Assembly (NCBI GenBank): GCA_035439445.1
Contig: DAORKG010000001.1
Span: forward strand, 62,001 to 126,000
Direction: 5' to 3'
Source of the DNA: UBA4416 sp035439445
Lineage (GTDB): Bacteria; Bacteroidota; Bacteroidia; B-17B0; Aurantibacillaceae
Length of the DNA stretch: 64,000 bases
In this document: piece after piece, positions 18,084 through 26,818 of the stretch
How positions within the stretch are numbered: position 1 is the first letter of the stretch
Layout of the letters: every line of letters begins with the position of its first letter
Made by a program: the position numbers and the translations under genes
Notes under the pieces: generated by a model
Told to the model about the DNA's origin: nothing
Databases searched by the model: none
Seen by the model: only the letters and a program-made list of their open reading frames with translations

Positions 18084-20783
18084 TTACTGTTTAAGAACTT
18101 TGTAGGTTCTTACAGCGTCTTTAGTTTCTACTTTTAAGTAGTAAATTCCTTCTGCTAAATGAGCGATATTTATTGATTTTGTAATAATACCATTTCCTGT
18201 GATTAATTCGGTATAAACTAATCTGCCATCAACAGATGTAATACTTAATGAACCATTTAATGATTCATTTGTGTTTAGCTCAATAGTAAATATACCAGAA
18301 TTTGGATTTGGATAAACACTCATGCCTATATCTTCAGATGATAGTTCGTTTACACCAACGCACGCACTTACAATCATTGTATCTTTAGCAGTATTTGAAC
18401 AGCCATTAGCTCCTACAATTGTGTATAAAATGATATGGTTTCCTTGTCCGGCTTGACTTGGATTAAAGTTTGTGCCTGTTACACCTGCACCAATATAAGT
18501 TCCATTTGCAGGAACCCCCTCTGTTAATGTTCTTGTAATGTTTTCTGTAACACAATAAGTGTGAGTGCCAACAAAAACTAAAGATACTGATGGCTTAGGC
18601 TTAGATGTAATATTAATTACATCAGATGACTTACAACCAATTGTATTTGTGACTACTACAGAATATGTTCCAGATGTTCCAACAGAAATAGATGAAGCGG
18701 TAGATCCCGTGCTCCATAAGTAAGAATTTCCTGTTCCTGCACCTGCATATAAATTAATTGTACTTCCTTGGCAGTATGCTGTATCAGGCCCTAAAGTTAC
18801 TATCGGAGATTGTCCTAAAGAAACCAAGACAGTATCAGAGTTTGAACAGCCATTTGAATTAGTCGCTCTTACCCAATATTTACCAGGAGTTGTAACGTTT
18901 AAGCTAGAGCCTACGGTTCCATTATTCCATAAATAGCTATTAGCAGAAGTATTCGCATTTATTACAACTGGTAAGTTACAGAACAAAGAATCGTTCCCTA
19001 AATTAGGAGTAGGAGTTGGTTTAATAAAAATTCTAACTGTATCATGAGTCATACAGCCAGCTACTGTTCCTTCAACTGTATATGTTCTTGTGCTTGTAAC
19101 GTTTGCAATGGGGTTAGAAATGTTTGAAGCAGATAATTCTATTGCCGGAGACCATGAATAGGTAATTGTTGCAGGTTGCTCAAATAAAATGTTCGGTCTT
19201 ATGTTACTTGTTGTTGATGACCCCGTATTAGAAGTATTACATAATGAAGAGTTATCAGCATAATCACCTCTAACTGATGTATAGCCACTTACTGTATTTG
19301 CAGCAACAATCGAATTACTTGTATAAAATGTGCCAGTATTTGACGGATCGTTTTCAAAACAGATATCTACAATCACGTTTGAAATACCATCCCAATTAAA
19401 TGGGGTAGTAAAAGTATGAGTGTTAATTCCAACTGTTGGCGCTGGTAAATTTATTGGTCCAAAAACATTTATTACGGCACTGGAGGCTGATGCATATGCT
19501 GTAGCTAAATCTGAAGAATTTGTATGGTACATCTTTATTGAGTAGTTTGTAAATGCCATGGTTGCAGAAGCAGAGGTTACATCAAATGCCAATGCATTGA
19601 TATTCCCTGGGGATAAACCTGCAACTGTTAATTCACTTGCTTTAAATAAATACTGAGTCCTTTGACCTTCCCATAACTGAGCATAAGGAGAAAGACCAGA
19701 ACCGCCTTGAGTATTCGTTCCATTTCCAACCTGTTTTACAGAACTAAAGTTGGTATTTAATTGAATAGGAACACCTAAACAAACACTGTCATTTGGTGCG
19801 ATACTAGTTGTGAATAATGGAACTTTATTTATTGTTAATCTAACAGTATCATTTAATGCAGAACCGTCTCCAGTTACCGAAGTGTAGCCCTTGAATTTGT
19901 AAGTACCCATATTGCCTAAATTGAAATTTGTACTTAATGTGAAATTTTGAGTTGCGTTAGTTGCAAGAGTACCAGAAGTTAAGGCTAATGAAAATGTTGT
20001 AGCGTTTGGTCCAGTTGTATTTACAGTAATTGTAGTTTGATTAACAGAGAAATCTGCTGTTGCTGATCCATAATTTTTAAGTGTTGCAATAACTGTATCC
20101 GGACCAAAACATTTTTTAGAACCTAAAGGTTTAACAAAAGCACTAATTCCTAAATCAAGAGGTGCAGGAGGTAAAAACTCTAACTGAACCTGAGGTTTAC
20201 TATTCAAAGTCGAATTACATGCAAGACCACATTGAGGTGCTGAGTCATCACGAATATAAATGTATCCATTAGTAACAGCTGTGTTATACACCCTAACAAT
20301 ACCTGTTGACGTATATGCAGATACCTGGTCGAAACAAACATCCACTAAAATATTGTCAACTCCGTTCCAGTTAAAAAGAGTGCTAAATGTAAGCATGTCA
20401 AATCCACCTGCAGTTGGGTTATAACTTGTGTTATTATATACTGTCGTTAAACCTGTTCCGTCATAGGTAGCAGCGTTTAGGGCTGTTGTGTGCTTTAATT
20501 TGATTGTGTAGTTTGGTAATGGATTTGTTACGCCAGAAACTACATAAAAACCTAATTTTGTAATTGTACCACTAAACACACCCGCAGCATTTAATTCAGC
20601 TGCTGTATACACTGTTTGAGCATGAAGGCTCCTGTAATATTCGTTAATAGGACCGGCGTCTGTACTTGTGTGAGCAGTGGTTCCGGAACCCAACACAACA
20701 TTTGTTTGCGATTCACCCAAGTATACTAGACCTAATAATACAGTTAAAAGGATAAGCTTGGTGTTAAAGTAGATTTTTCTCAT
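18084..20783 (-). CDS. Large secreted protein with T9SS type A sorting domain
   Basis: An 899-residue extracellular protein with a signal peptide (1-26, ending GESQ). Two related beta-rich modules of about 150 residues follow, at about 30-180 and 346-530; they share the pattern Q..Y...EL..AG...G.I..L.F.V, NYSIKM/NYTIKL.HT, and FNWNG or FNWDG with ILVDVCF / VIVDICF. Then come Ig-like repeats (about 590-740; SYLWNNGTVGSS and SYLWSTGSTASS, each ending near GC) and a type A sorting domain (VYPNPNSGIFTIEL to the end KVLKQ). The sorting domain predicts export by the type IX system and removal at the surface. No enzymatic domain is recognised; adhesion is a plausible role. Confidence 0.88.
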   Translation of the reverse strand: MRKIYFNTKLILLTVLLGLVYLGESQTNVVLGSGTTAHTSTDAGPINEYYRSLHAQTVYTAAELNAAGVFSGTITKLGFYVVSGVTNPLPNYTIKLKHTTALNAATYDGTGLTTVYNNTSYNPTAGGFDMLTFSTLFNWNGVDNILVDVCFDQVSAYTSTGIVRVYNTAVTNGYIYIRDDSAPQCGLACNSTLNSKPQVQLEFLPPAPLDLGISAFVKPLGSKKCFGPDTVIATLKNYGSATADFSVNQTTITVNTTGPNATTFSLALTSGTLATNATQNFTLSTNFNLGNMGTYKFKGYTSVTGDGSALNDTVRLTINKVPLFTTSIAPNDSVCLGVPIQLNTNFSSVKQVGNGTNTQGGSGLSPYAQLWEGQRTQYLFKASELTVAGLSPGNINALAFDVTSASATMAFTNYSIKMYHTNSSDLATAYASASSAVINVFGPINLPAPTVGINTHTFTTPFNWDGISNVIVDICFENDPSNTGTFYTSNSIVAANTVSGYTSVRGDYADNSSLCNTSNTGSSTTSNIRPNILFEQPATITYSWSPAIELSASNISNPIANVTSTRTYTVEGTVAGCMTHDTVRIFIKPTPTPNLGNDSLFCNLPVVINANTSANSYLWNNGTVGSSLNVTTPGKYWVRATNSNGCSNSDTVLVSLGQSPIVTLGPDTAYCQGSTINLYAGAGTGNSYLWSTGSTASSISVGTSGTYSVVVTNTIGCKSSDVINITSKPKPSVSLVFVGTHTYCVTENITRTLTEGVPANGTYIGAGVTGTNFNPSQAGQGNHIILYTIVGANGCSNTAKDTMIVSACVGVNELSSEDIGMSVYPNPNSGIFTIELNTNESLNGSLSITSVDGRLVYTELITGNGIITKSINIAHLAEGIYYLKVETKDAVRTYKVLKQ

Positions 20784-20968
20784 GCTATATGTTTAGTTTA
20801 AAAATTCTTAATACAAGCTTAATTCAAATTTTTATCTTAGATCAAGCTAAATATCATCACAAAAATATAATATAAATTTCTGAATTCCTACAAAATTGGT
20901 TAACAAAAAATAAGGAATAGTCTGATAAAATTCCTTCATTCTTGGATACTTATTCTTAAATTCGCATC

Positions 20969-21229
20969 ATGAATTCGCTATTTGCTTTATTTCTTAATCT
21001 AGGTGGGGGAGAAGTTGTTCTTATCCTTTTGGTAATTTTACTAATGTTTGGAGGAAAAGGTGTTCCTAATATAGCCAGAGCTTTAGGCAAGGGTATCAGA
21101 GAATTTAAAGATGCTGCTAATGGAATTCAAAAGGACGTAATGCAAGGTACTGGTGGTATTACCAATACCATTCAAGAACATATTCAGGAAGTAAAAAAGG
21201 AAGTGGATACACTTTCTGATAATAAATAA
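20969..21229 (+). CDS. tatA: Twin-arginine translocase subunit TatA/TatE
   Basis: An 86-residue protein with a short N-terminal transmembrane helix (about 9-27, GEVVLILLVILLMFGGKGVP), the FGGK/G hinge, and an amphipathic helix (IARALGKGIREFKDAANG) followed by a charged tail. This is the standard TatA layout; the family forms the pore for folded proteins carrying twin-arginine signals. tatC is not in the window. It starts a tight plus-strand series, with the gldI-like gene beginning 7 bases after its stop. Confidence 0.92.
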   Translation: MNSLFALFLNLGGGEVVLILLVILLMFGGKGVPNIARALGKGIREFKDAANGIQKDVMQGTGGITNTIQEHIQEVKKEVDTLSDNK

Positions 21230-21236
21230 CAGCCGC

Positions 21237-21794
21237 ATGTTTGTTAAAACTCCTTGCTATAAAGGCTTACAGATTTTAATCATAGGTCTTTTTGTTTTTC
21301 TATCTGCATGTCAGTCTAATCCGGAACAGCCTAATAATGAGGATTTTGATCAGCAAAAGGTTAAAAATCAATTCGTAAAAGCTAATCAACAAGTAGTTAC
21401 TAAGGAAAATGATGAGATGGATTACTATCAGAAATCACATCAAATGACATTTGTAAAAACCACTAGTGGTATCAGGTATTACGTTTATCAACCTTCCCAA
21501 AAAGGAGATTCAGTTAAAACGGATGATATTATTAAAATAAATTATACGATCTCTTTGTTGGATGGGACAGAATGTTATTCCTCAAAAACAGACGGAGCTA
21601 AGGAGTTTAAAGTAGGAATGGAGGATGTTGAAAATGGTTTGCATAAGGCAGTATTATTTTTGAAATCCGGTGATAAAGCCTTGATAATGATACCCTCTCA
21701 TTTAGCACATGGTTTACTAGGTGATTCAAAAAAAATCCCCCCACAATCGCCAATAATTTATGATATAGAAATTCTTTCAGTTAAGAAAAATTAA
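21237..21794 (+). CDS. gldI: FKBP-type prolyl isomerase lipoprotein, GldI-like
   Basis: A 185-residue lipoprotein (lipobox LSAC, Cys about 23) with one FKBP domain at about 75-185: TSGIRYYVYQPS, DIIKINYTISLLDG, ENGLHKAVLFLKSGDKALIMIPSHLAHGLLG, IPPQSPIIYDIEIL. The size, the lipid anchor and the S-x-LAHG-x-x-GD segment match GldI, a lipoprotein required for gliding in F. johnsoniae and thought to fold periplasmic or outer-membrane motility proteins. Many of the usual aromatic residues of the FKBP pocket are replaced, so isomerase activity may be weak. It is the first of four consecutive prolyl isomerase genes. Confidence 0.78.
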   Translation: MFVKTPCYKGLQILIIGLFVFLSACQSNPEQPNNEDFDQQKVKNQFVKANQQVVTKENDEMDYYQKSHQMTFVKTTSGIRYYVYQPSQKGDSVKTDDIIKINYTISLLDGTECYSSKTDGAKEFKVGMEDVENGLHKAVLFLKSGDKALIMIPSHLAHGLLGDSKKIPPQSPIIYDIEILSVKKN

Positions 21795-21807
21795 TTCATT
21801 TTAATAA

Positions 21808-22689
21808 ATGGAGAAAAGAATATATTTATTTCTAATAACACTATTTTTGTGTTTCGCCTGTTCAAAACCTGAAATGTTTAATGGGTATACTAGAGATTCT
21901 GAAGGTTTTTATTATAAATTACTGTCTATTGGTGATGGAAATGAAAGTCCTAAAAGTGACAATGTGGTTGTTTTTGAAGCTCTAATGAGAACACAATCGG
22001 ATTCGGTATTTTGGGATACCAAACATGATGCTGCCAATGGTATGTATGTTTCCTTAAATTCTTCAAACGAGAATGGATCTTGTGAAAACTACTTCTTGAA
22101 AATGGTTGAGGGAGATAGTGTTTCATTTCTTTTGAAACCAACAGTTTTATTCAGAGATTATTTTGATACAATAGTGCCAAATTTTTGTAAAAATGATACT
22201 TTGGTAAAATTAGATTTAAGATTAATACAGATTATCTCGAAGGCTGAATATGAAGCATTAAAGAAAAACGCGAGAGGGCAAGACGAAGAAGAGGATACAG
22301 AGCTCGAAGAACTTCAGATAATTGATTGTTATTTACTGCAAAATTATAAGTATGTGAAAGCAGATGCAAATGGTATATATACGCTTTCTAAAACATCTAC
22401 AAATTTGGAAAAAGTAAGTGGTGGTAGAAGAATTAAAGTTGGGTTTAAAGGTTCATTTTTAGATGGAAGAGCCGTGGATACTAAAGAACAAGTACTTGAG
22501 TTTATATACGGAACGCCTGATCAATTAATTACGGGGTTAAATATTGTTATTGGAACATTAAAAAAAGGAGAAACTACAAAAATAATAGTACCTTCGCGCT
22601 TGGCTTTTGGCGAATTAGGAAGTAGTAATGGCGCTATTCCTCCTTACACACCATTAGTGTATGATATTAAAATAATAGATATAAAATAA
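21808..22689 (+). CDS. FKBP-type prolyl isomerase-like lipoprotein
   Basis: A 293-residue lipoprotein (lipobox CFAC, Cys near 18). The C-terminal FKBP domain (about 205-293) shows GRRIKVGFKGSFLDGRAVDT, GLNIVIGTLKKGETTKIIVP, RLAFGELGS and IPPYTPLVYDIKIIDI. The N-terminal half (about 22-150) looks like a second, degenerate FKBP-like half with GFYYKLLSIGDGNESPKSDN, which also occurs in the next gene. It lies 13 bases after the gldI-like gene. It probably works on exported proteins in the periplasm. Confidence 0.83.
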   Translation: MEKRIYLFLITLFLCFACSKPEMFNGYTRDSEGFYYKLLSIGDGNESPKSDNVVVFEALMRTQSDSVFWDTKHDAANGMYVSLNSSNENGSCENYFLKMVEGDSVSFLLKPTVLFRDYFDTIVPNFCKNDTLVKLDLRLIQIISKAEYEALKKNARGQDEEEDTELEELQIIDCYLLQNYKYVKADANGIYTLSKTSTNLEKVSGGRRIKVGFKGSFLDGRAVDTKEQVLEFIYGTPDQLITGLNIVIGTLKKGETTKIIVPSRLAFGELGSSNGAIPPYTPLVYDIKIIDIK

Positions 22690-22694
22690 ATAAA

Positions 22695-23606
22695 ATGAAC
22701 AAAATCACAATGTTATTAGGTTCTGCTTTGTTAGTAGGACTAGCATCATGTAACAAATCAGAATTTGATGGATACACTAAGGCAGAAAATGGACTGCATT
22801 ATAAATTTTATAGTCATGACGAAAATGGCGTAACGCCTAAGGAAGGTGATGGCATTAGTTTTAAGTATGTATTTAGATTAAAATCAAATGATTCTATTTT
22901 TGTTACATCTGCTGATAGAAGTCAAGATGGTTCTGGTGTTACTAGTTTTGTAATGCCAAAATCTTCATTTATAGGTAGTATAGAAGATGCTATGATGATG
23001 ATGGCGAAGAATGATAGCGCCTCGTTTATTATTAGTGCAGATTCTTTCTTTTTGAAAACAAGTAGAGAACAATCATTGCCTCCGTTTGTAAAGCCTAATG
23101 ACAAAATTCAAGTTGATATTAAAATGGTTGATATAAAGTCCAAAAAAGAGCTTGAAGATAATCAGAAAAAACAAGAAGCTGAAATGGCAGCTATGCAAGA
23201 CGCAGAAAAACCAAAATTAGATGCTTATTTAGCTGAAAATAAAATAACAACAGCTCCTACAGCAAGCGGTTTAATTTTTATTGAAACACAAAAAGGAAAA
23301 GGTAAAGATCATCCAAAAGCATCAGATGTTGTAACTGTGCACTACACAGGGACTTTGTTAGATGGAACTAAATTTGACAGCTCGTTAGATAGAGGAGAAC
23401 CTACAACTTTCCCTTTAAATCAAGTAATTCCGGGTTGGACAGAGGCTATTCAGTTAATGACCAAAGGGAGCAAGGCTAAATTAATCATTCCTTCTGCTTT
23501 AGGTTATGGGCCAAGAGGTGGTGGACCTATTCCTCCATTTTCTACTTTAGTATTTGATGTGGAGTTAATAGATTTCAAAGCTGGTTCAGCTCAACCGGGC
23601 ATGTAA
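22695..23606 (+). CDS. FKBP-type prolyl isomerase lipoprotein
   Basis: A 303-residue lipoprotein (lipobox LASC, Cys near 19). The opening FDGYTKAENGLHYKFYSHDENGV parallels the preceding protein, so the two are likely tandem duplicates. A charged helical linker (about 150-180) leads to a well-conserved FKBP domain (about 185-300): VTVHYTGTLLDGTKFDSSLD, VIPGWTEAIQLM, GSKAKLIIPSALGYGPRG, IPPFSTLVFDVELIDF. The aromatic pocket residues are kept, so it is probably active. Only 5 bases separate it from the gene before. Confidence 0.88.
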   Translation: MNKITMLLGSALLVGLASCNKSEFDGYTKAENGLHYKFYSHDENGVTPKEGDGISFKYVFRLKSNDSIFVTSADRSQDGSGVTSFVMPKSSFIGSIEDAMMMMAKNDSASFIISADSFFLKTSREQSLPPFVKPNDKIQVDIKMVDIKSKKELEDNQKKQEAEMAAMQDAEKPKLDAYLAENKITTAPTASGLIFIETQKGKGKDHPKASDVVTVHYTGTLLDGTKFDSSLDRGEPTTFPLNQVIPGWTEAIQLMTKGSKAKLIIPSALGYGPRGGGPIPPFSTLVFDVELIDFKAGSAQPGM

Positions 23607-23635
23607 TTCTTTGATATAAAATAAATATATATAAT

Positions 23636-24700
23636 ATGAAAAAAATAATTTTAGCTTCTCTATTAGCCTTATTATCCTTAGGATTATCGGCTAACCAAGA
23701 CAAACCTAAAAAACCTAAAAAAGTAAAATTAAGTAAGATGGATAAAGAATTTTTAAGTAAACAAGCAGATGGCATGTATGCCAAATTTGAAACAGCTAAA
23801 GGAGATATTTACTGTGCATTAGAATTTAAAAAAACTCCTATGACAGTTGCAAACTTTGTAGGTTTAGCAGAAGGAACTATTAAAAATACAGCTAAAGCAG
23901 AAGGAGTTCCTTATTATGATAGTTTAAAATTTCATCGTGTAATTCCTAATTTCATGATTCAAGGCGGTTGTCCATTAGGAACTGGAACTGGTGATCCGGG
24001 ATATAAATTTCCTGATGAGTTTGATGAAACATTAAAGCATACTGGTCCGGGTATTTTATCTATGGCAAATGCAGGTCCTGGTACAAATGGTTCTCAATTC
24101 TTTATTACTCACGTAAAAACTGAGTGGTTAGATGGAAAACATACTGTATTTGGGCATGTGGTTCAAGGTCAATCAGTAGTTGATTCTATTAAAGGAAATG
24201 ATGTGTTAAAGCACTTAGTAATTTTGCGTAAAGGTAAAGAAGCTGAAGCATTTGATGCAGCTAAAGTATTTGAATTTGAAAAAGCAAATGCAGGTGCTAA
24301 GGCTGAAGCTAAAGCAAAAGCAGAAAAAGAAAAAATGGATAAAGTTTTAAACGAAACTTATGGTTCTGCTAAAACTACAGCAAGTGGCTTACGTTACATC
24401 ATCGAAAGAGAAGGTGAAGGTGTAGCTCCAACTGCAACGTCTCAAGTAACTGTTCATTACGCAGGTTATTTATTAAACGGAAATAAATTTGATAGTTCTT
24501 ATGATAGAGGACAACCTGCTACATTTGGTTTAAATCAAGTAATTCCGGGCTGGACAGAAGGCTTACAATTATTAAAACCAGGTGGAAAAGCAAAATTAAT
24601 TATTCCTGCAAACTTAGGTTATGGTGCAAACGGTTACCCTCCGGTAATTCCTCCAAACTCTTGGTTAGTATTTGATGTGGAATTAATCAAAGTAAACTAA
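23636..24700 (+). CDS. Fused cyclophilin and FKBP peptidyl-prolyl isomerase
   Basis: A 354-residue exported protein with a signal peptide (about 1-20) and two different isomerase domains. Residues about 45-205 form a cyclophilin: ANFVGLAEG, FHRVIPNFMIQGGCP, GPGILSMANAGPGTNGSQFF, HTVFGHVV. Residues about 250-354 form an FKBP: ASGLRYIIEREGEG, VTVHYAGYLLNGNKFDSSYD, VIPGWTEGLQLL, LIIPANLGYG, IPPNSWLVFDVELI. An Ala/Lys/Glu-rich helical linker joins them. Both active sites look complete. It ends the tatA-gldI-isomerase run and is followed by a strong hairpin. Confidence 0.92.
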   Translation: MKKIILASLLALLSLGLSANQDKPKKPKKVKLSKMDKEFLSKQADGMYAKFETAKGDIYCALEFKKTPMTVANFVGLAEGTIKNTAKAEGVPYYDSLKFHRVIPNFMIQGGCPLGTGTGDPGYKFPDEFDETLKHTGPGILSMANAGPGTNGSQFFITHVKTEWLDGKHTVFGHVVQGQSVVDSIKGNDVLKHLVILRKGKEAEAFDAAKVFEFEKANAGAKAEAKAKAEKEKMDKVLNETYGSAKTTASGLRYIIEREGEGVAPTATSQVTVHYAGYLLNGNKFDSSYDRGQPATFGLNQVIPGWTEGLQLLKPGGKAKLIIPANLGYGANGYPPVIPPNSWLVFDVELIKVN

Positions 24701-24710
24701 TTTATATTAC

Positions 24711-24820
24711 GGTGGTTGAGGTTCTCGAAACCACAAGTTTAAAAGCTTCGCAGATCCCGATAGTTATCGGGAGCGAAGCTTTTTTATTTTGTTCAGAATC
24801 TATAGTTGTCAGTTCGAGTG
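24711..24820. repeat. Composite intergenic palindromic repeat, copy 2
   Basis: In reverse complement this repeats the order seen at 15296-15346: CTCGAACTGACA (24807-24818) and then the 24-base hairpin (24711-24734) with GTGGTT/AACCAC. Between the two parts this copy carries about 72 extra bases with another strong hairpin. The three base differences in the hairpin keep pairing. Confidence 0.62.
24741..24786 (+). terminator. Hairpin terminator with CCCGATAGTTATCGGG core
   Basis: The outer stem AAAAGCTTCGC pairs with GCGAAGCTTTT and the inner palindrome CCCGATA pairs with TATCGGG; a T-rich tail follows. It lies 40 bases after the cyclophilin-FKBP stop. The core CCCGATAGTTATCGGG recalls a palindrome common in Bacteroidota intergenic regions. 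Confidence 0.72.
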
Positions 24821-24899
24821 TTTTTAGCCTACCTCTTGCTAAAAAATGTACCGAGAATTGACAAAGTAAATATCTGCTCATTTTTTGTATATTTAATTT

Positions 24900-26372
24900 A
24901 TGCAAAACATTAAAACAAGATTCATTACGCATACCATCTTTTTCTTTTTGGTATATGCTTTAATGTTTTATGTTGTAGCAAGAGTAGTGAGTATGGTGAT
25001 GACACACGACGAAGCTTATTCGTTTTATAATGCTAAACATTTTTGGTGGGTAGAAACATTGTGTACAGGAAATACACATTGGTTTAATTTTTTAGCCATG
25101 AAAACTTGTATATTGTTTGGCTTGGAAAAAGCAAGTCAGTTGCGTTGGTTTACACTCTTGTCTTCAGGTATTTTTTTAACCACGGCATATTTTTGGATTA
25201 AGAGTTTGAAAGATACTCCAGCTAAAGTATTTGCTTTCTGTATTTTATTATTAAATCCTTTTTTAATTGATTATTTGTCATTGGCTCGAGGCTACTCAAC
25301 AGCCTTAATGTTTGAAGTGTTAAGCATTGTTTGTTATTATTTAGCTTCAAATAACAAAAATCTACAGTTAGGAAAGACAGGGAGAAACCTCTCAATGTTT
25401 TCTTTGTTTTTTGCAGGAATGGCAGCCATTGCCAACTTTAATTTTTTCTATTTTTTTACAGCATTTTGCTGTCTTTATTTTTATAAATATTATTTAAAGC
25501 AATGTTTTGATTTTATTAGAGAGAAACTCTTTTATGTAGAACTTATTTATGCAGTTGGTATTGCAGTAATAGTTATAAAAGCTCTGCGATTTATTACTAC
25601 TTGCTCTAACGATATTGGTGCTTATGGTGCTGATGATTTAATAAATGGTGTATTTGGAGGCTATATGCAAACTCTGATTTATAAAGACGGATTGTTAAGT
25701 ATTGAGGTTATACAAATATTAACTTATGTATTGTGTGGATTGGTTTTATTAGCTTCGGTTTACGGTATTCGTTTTTCTAAACAACATAAATGCACTTGGT
25801 ATACTTTTGCCAGTTCTTTATTGCTAATCATGTTAGGCTTAGCCATTTTTAATAAATGGTGTTTAGGTGTTTTGTATCCAACACACCGAACGGTATTGAT
25901 GTTTTATCCTTTAATAGCTATGGTATTTGTTGGGTTTATCAATACTGTCTTAACAAAGAAAAAAGTTAAGGCTTTTGTAATTTATGTATTCAGTGCTATA
26001 ATAACCGTTCATTTTATTACAACTATCAACTTACATAAAACTTTTGATTATTGGCAGCAAGCAGACACTAAAACCTGTTTTACTTATTTGGATAGCATTG
26101 GCGCAAAAAAAGTAGGAATTGCACCGGAGTTATTTGGCGTATATCGTAACTACTATCAATTAACGGATAAATATAAATTTAAGTTCGAGGGTAAAAGTAT
26201 TAACACCGCATTCCCAAATGGATTGGATACTTCTAAAAAGGAATTGCAGCAATATGAGTACTTAGTGTTATTTCCTCCTTATAATTTGAGTTATTATAGA
26301 AATAATAATGTAAAACTACAAGGCATAAAATATTATAAAGATACAGGAACTCTTGTTATGAGAATTAGATAA
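24900..26372 (+). CDS. GT-C-like multispan membrane protein (probable glycosyltransferase)
   Basis: A 490-residue integral membrane protein with about 11-12 hydrophobic helices (first at about 9-32). The first periplasmic loop has the acidic motif MTHDEAYSFYN and a following aromatic patch (HFWWVETLCTGNTHWFNFLA), the layout of GT-C/PMT-type glycosyltransferases that take sugars from lipid-phosphate donors. LARGYSTALM later is also common in this group. The C-terminal part (about 380-490) is soluble. The substrate is unknown. It stands alone, after a terminator and before a 446-base gap. Confidence 0.7.
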   Translation: MQNIKTRFITHTIFFFLVYALMFYVVARVVSMVMTHDEAYSFYNAKHFWWVETLCTGNTHWFNFLAMKTCILFGLEKASQLRWFTLLSSGIFLTTAYFWIKSLKDTPAKVFAFCILLLNPFLIDYLSLARGYSTALMFEVLSIVCYYLASNNKNLQLGKTGRNLSMFSLFFAGMAAIANFNFFYFFTAFCCLYFYKYYLKQCFDFIREKLFYVELIYAVGIAVIVIKALRFITTCSNDIGAYGADDLINGVFGGYMQTLIYKDGLLSIEVIQILTYVLCGLVLLASVYGIRFSKQHKCTWYTFASSLLLIMLGLAIFNKWCLGVLYPTHRTVLMFYPLIAMVFVGFINTVLTKKKVKAFVIYVFSAIITVHFITTINLHKTFDYWQQADTKTCFTYLDSIGAKKVGIAPELFGVYRNYYQLTDKYKFKFEGKSINTAFPNGLDTSKKELQQYEYLVLFPPYNLSYYRNNNVKLQGIKYYKDTGTLVMRIR

Positions 26373-26644
26373 AAAAGGTAATGTATTCTTTATCTGTCGT
26401 AATTTTAATTATCTGTAGTATCGGTTATAAAGCTAACATTTCTTTAAAAAATCTTATAGGATACTAAATTTAAAACCACGATAACTCAATAATAATAGGC
26501 TTTAACTAAATATACGCGAAAATTTGTAAAAGCAATTAAAAATGTTTGTAATGTTGTTCAATATTAAAACAAAATATACTTAAGAAACAGAAACAAATTA
26601 AACTAACATATTATATAAACTTTTGTTTGTATTCGATTTATTTA

Positions 26645-26762
26645 AACTCCGCAATTGATAAAACGCATCGAGAAAAACAGCAAACGTCCGAAAGGGTGTG
26701 GCTTTTTTATTCGATGCGTGGGACTGCGGAGTTCCTGATAACCAATAATTGAGTTCACACCC
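26645..26762 (+). ncRNA. Nested hairpin with GNRA-type loop and possible pseudoknot (leader or small RNA)
   Basis: Within the 446-base gap 26373-26818, two separate perfect 9-bp stems are nested: AACTCCGCA/TGCGGAGTT (26645-26653 with 26725-26733) and ACGCATCGA/TCGATGCGT (26663-26671 with 26711-26719). Inside is a third hairpin ACGTCC-GAAA-GGGTGT with a GAAA tetraloop, extended by AGC/GCT and A/T pairs. GGGTGTG (26694-26700) can instead pair with CACACCC at 26756-26762, downstream of the outer stem. The island is GC-richer than its surroundings. It lies 56 bases before the T9SS gene at 26819 and could be its leader or an independent RNA. I do not recognise the family. I see nothing else in 26373-26640. 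Confidence 0.55.
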
Positions 26763-26818
26763 ACTTTATTTTTTATCTGTACTACTTCAAATTATTATAA
26801 ATTTTATTAACTATTAAA

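Noticed and set aside
17887..18105. Small plus-strand open frame of 72 codons between lysC and the T9SS gene
   Set aside because: It runs through the terminator hairpin and into the end of the opposite gene, has no recognisable domain and its composition looks like translated intergenic DNA.
26645..26762. Possible tmRNA, 6S RNA or self-cleaving ribozyme
   Set aside because: There is no tRNA-like end, no central 6S bubble arrangement that I can identify, and no hammerhead core CTGATGA.
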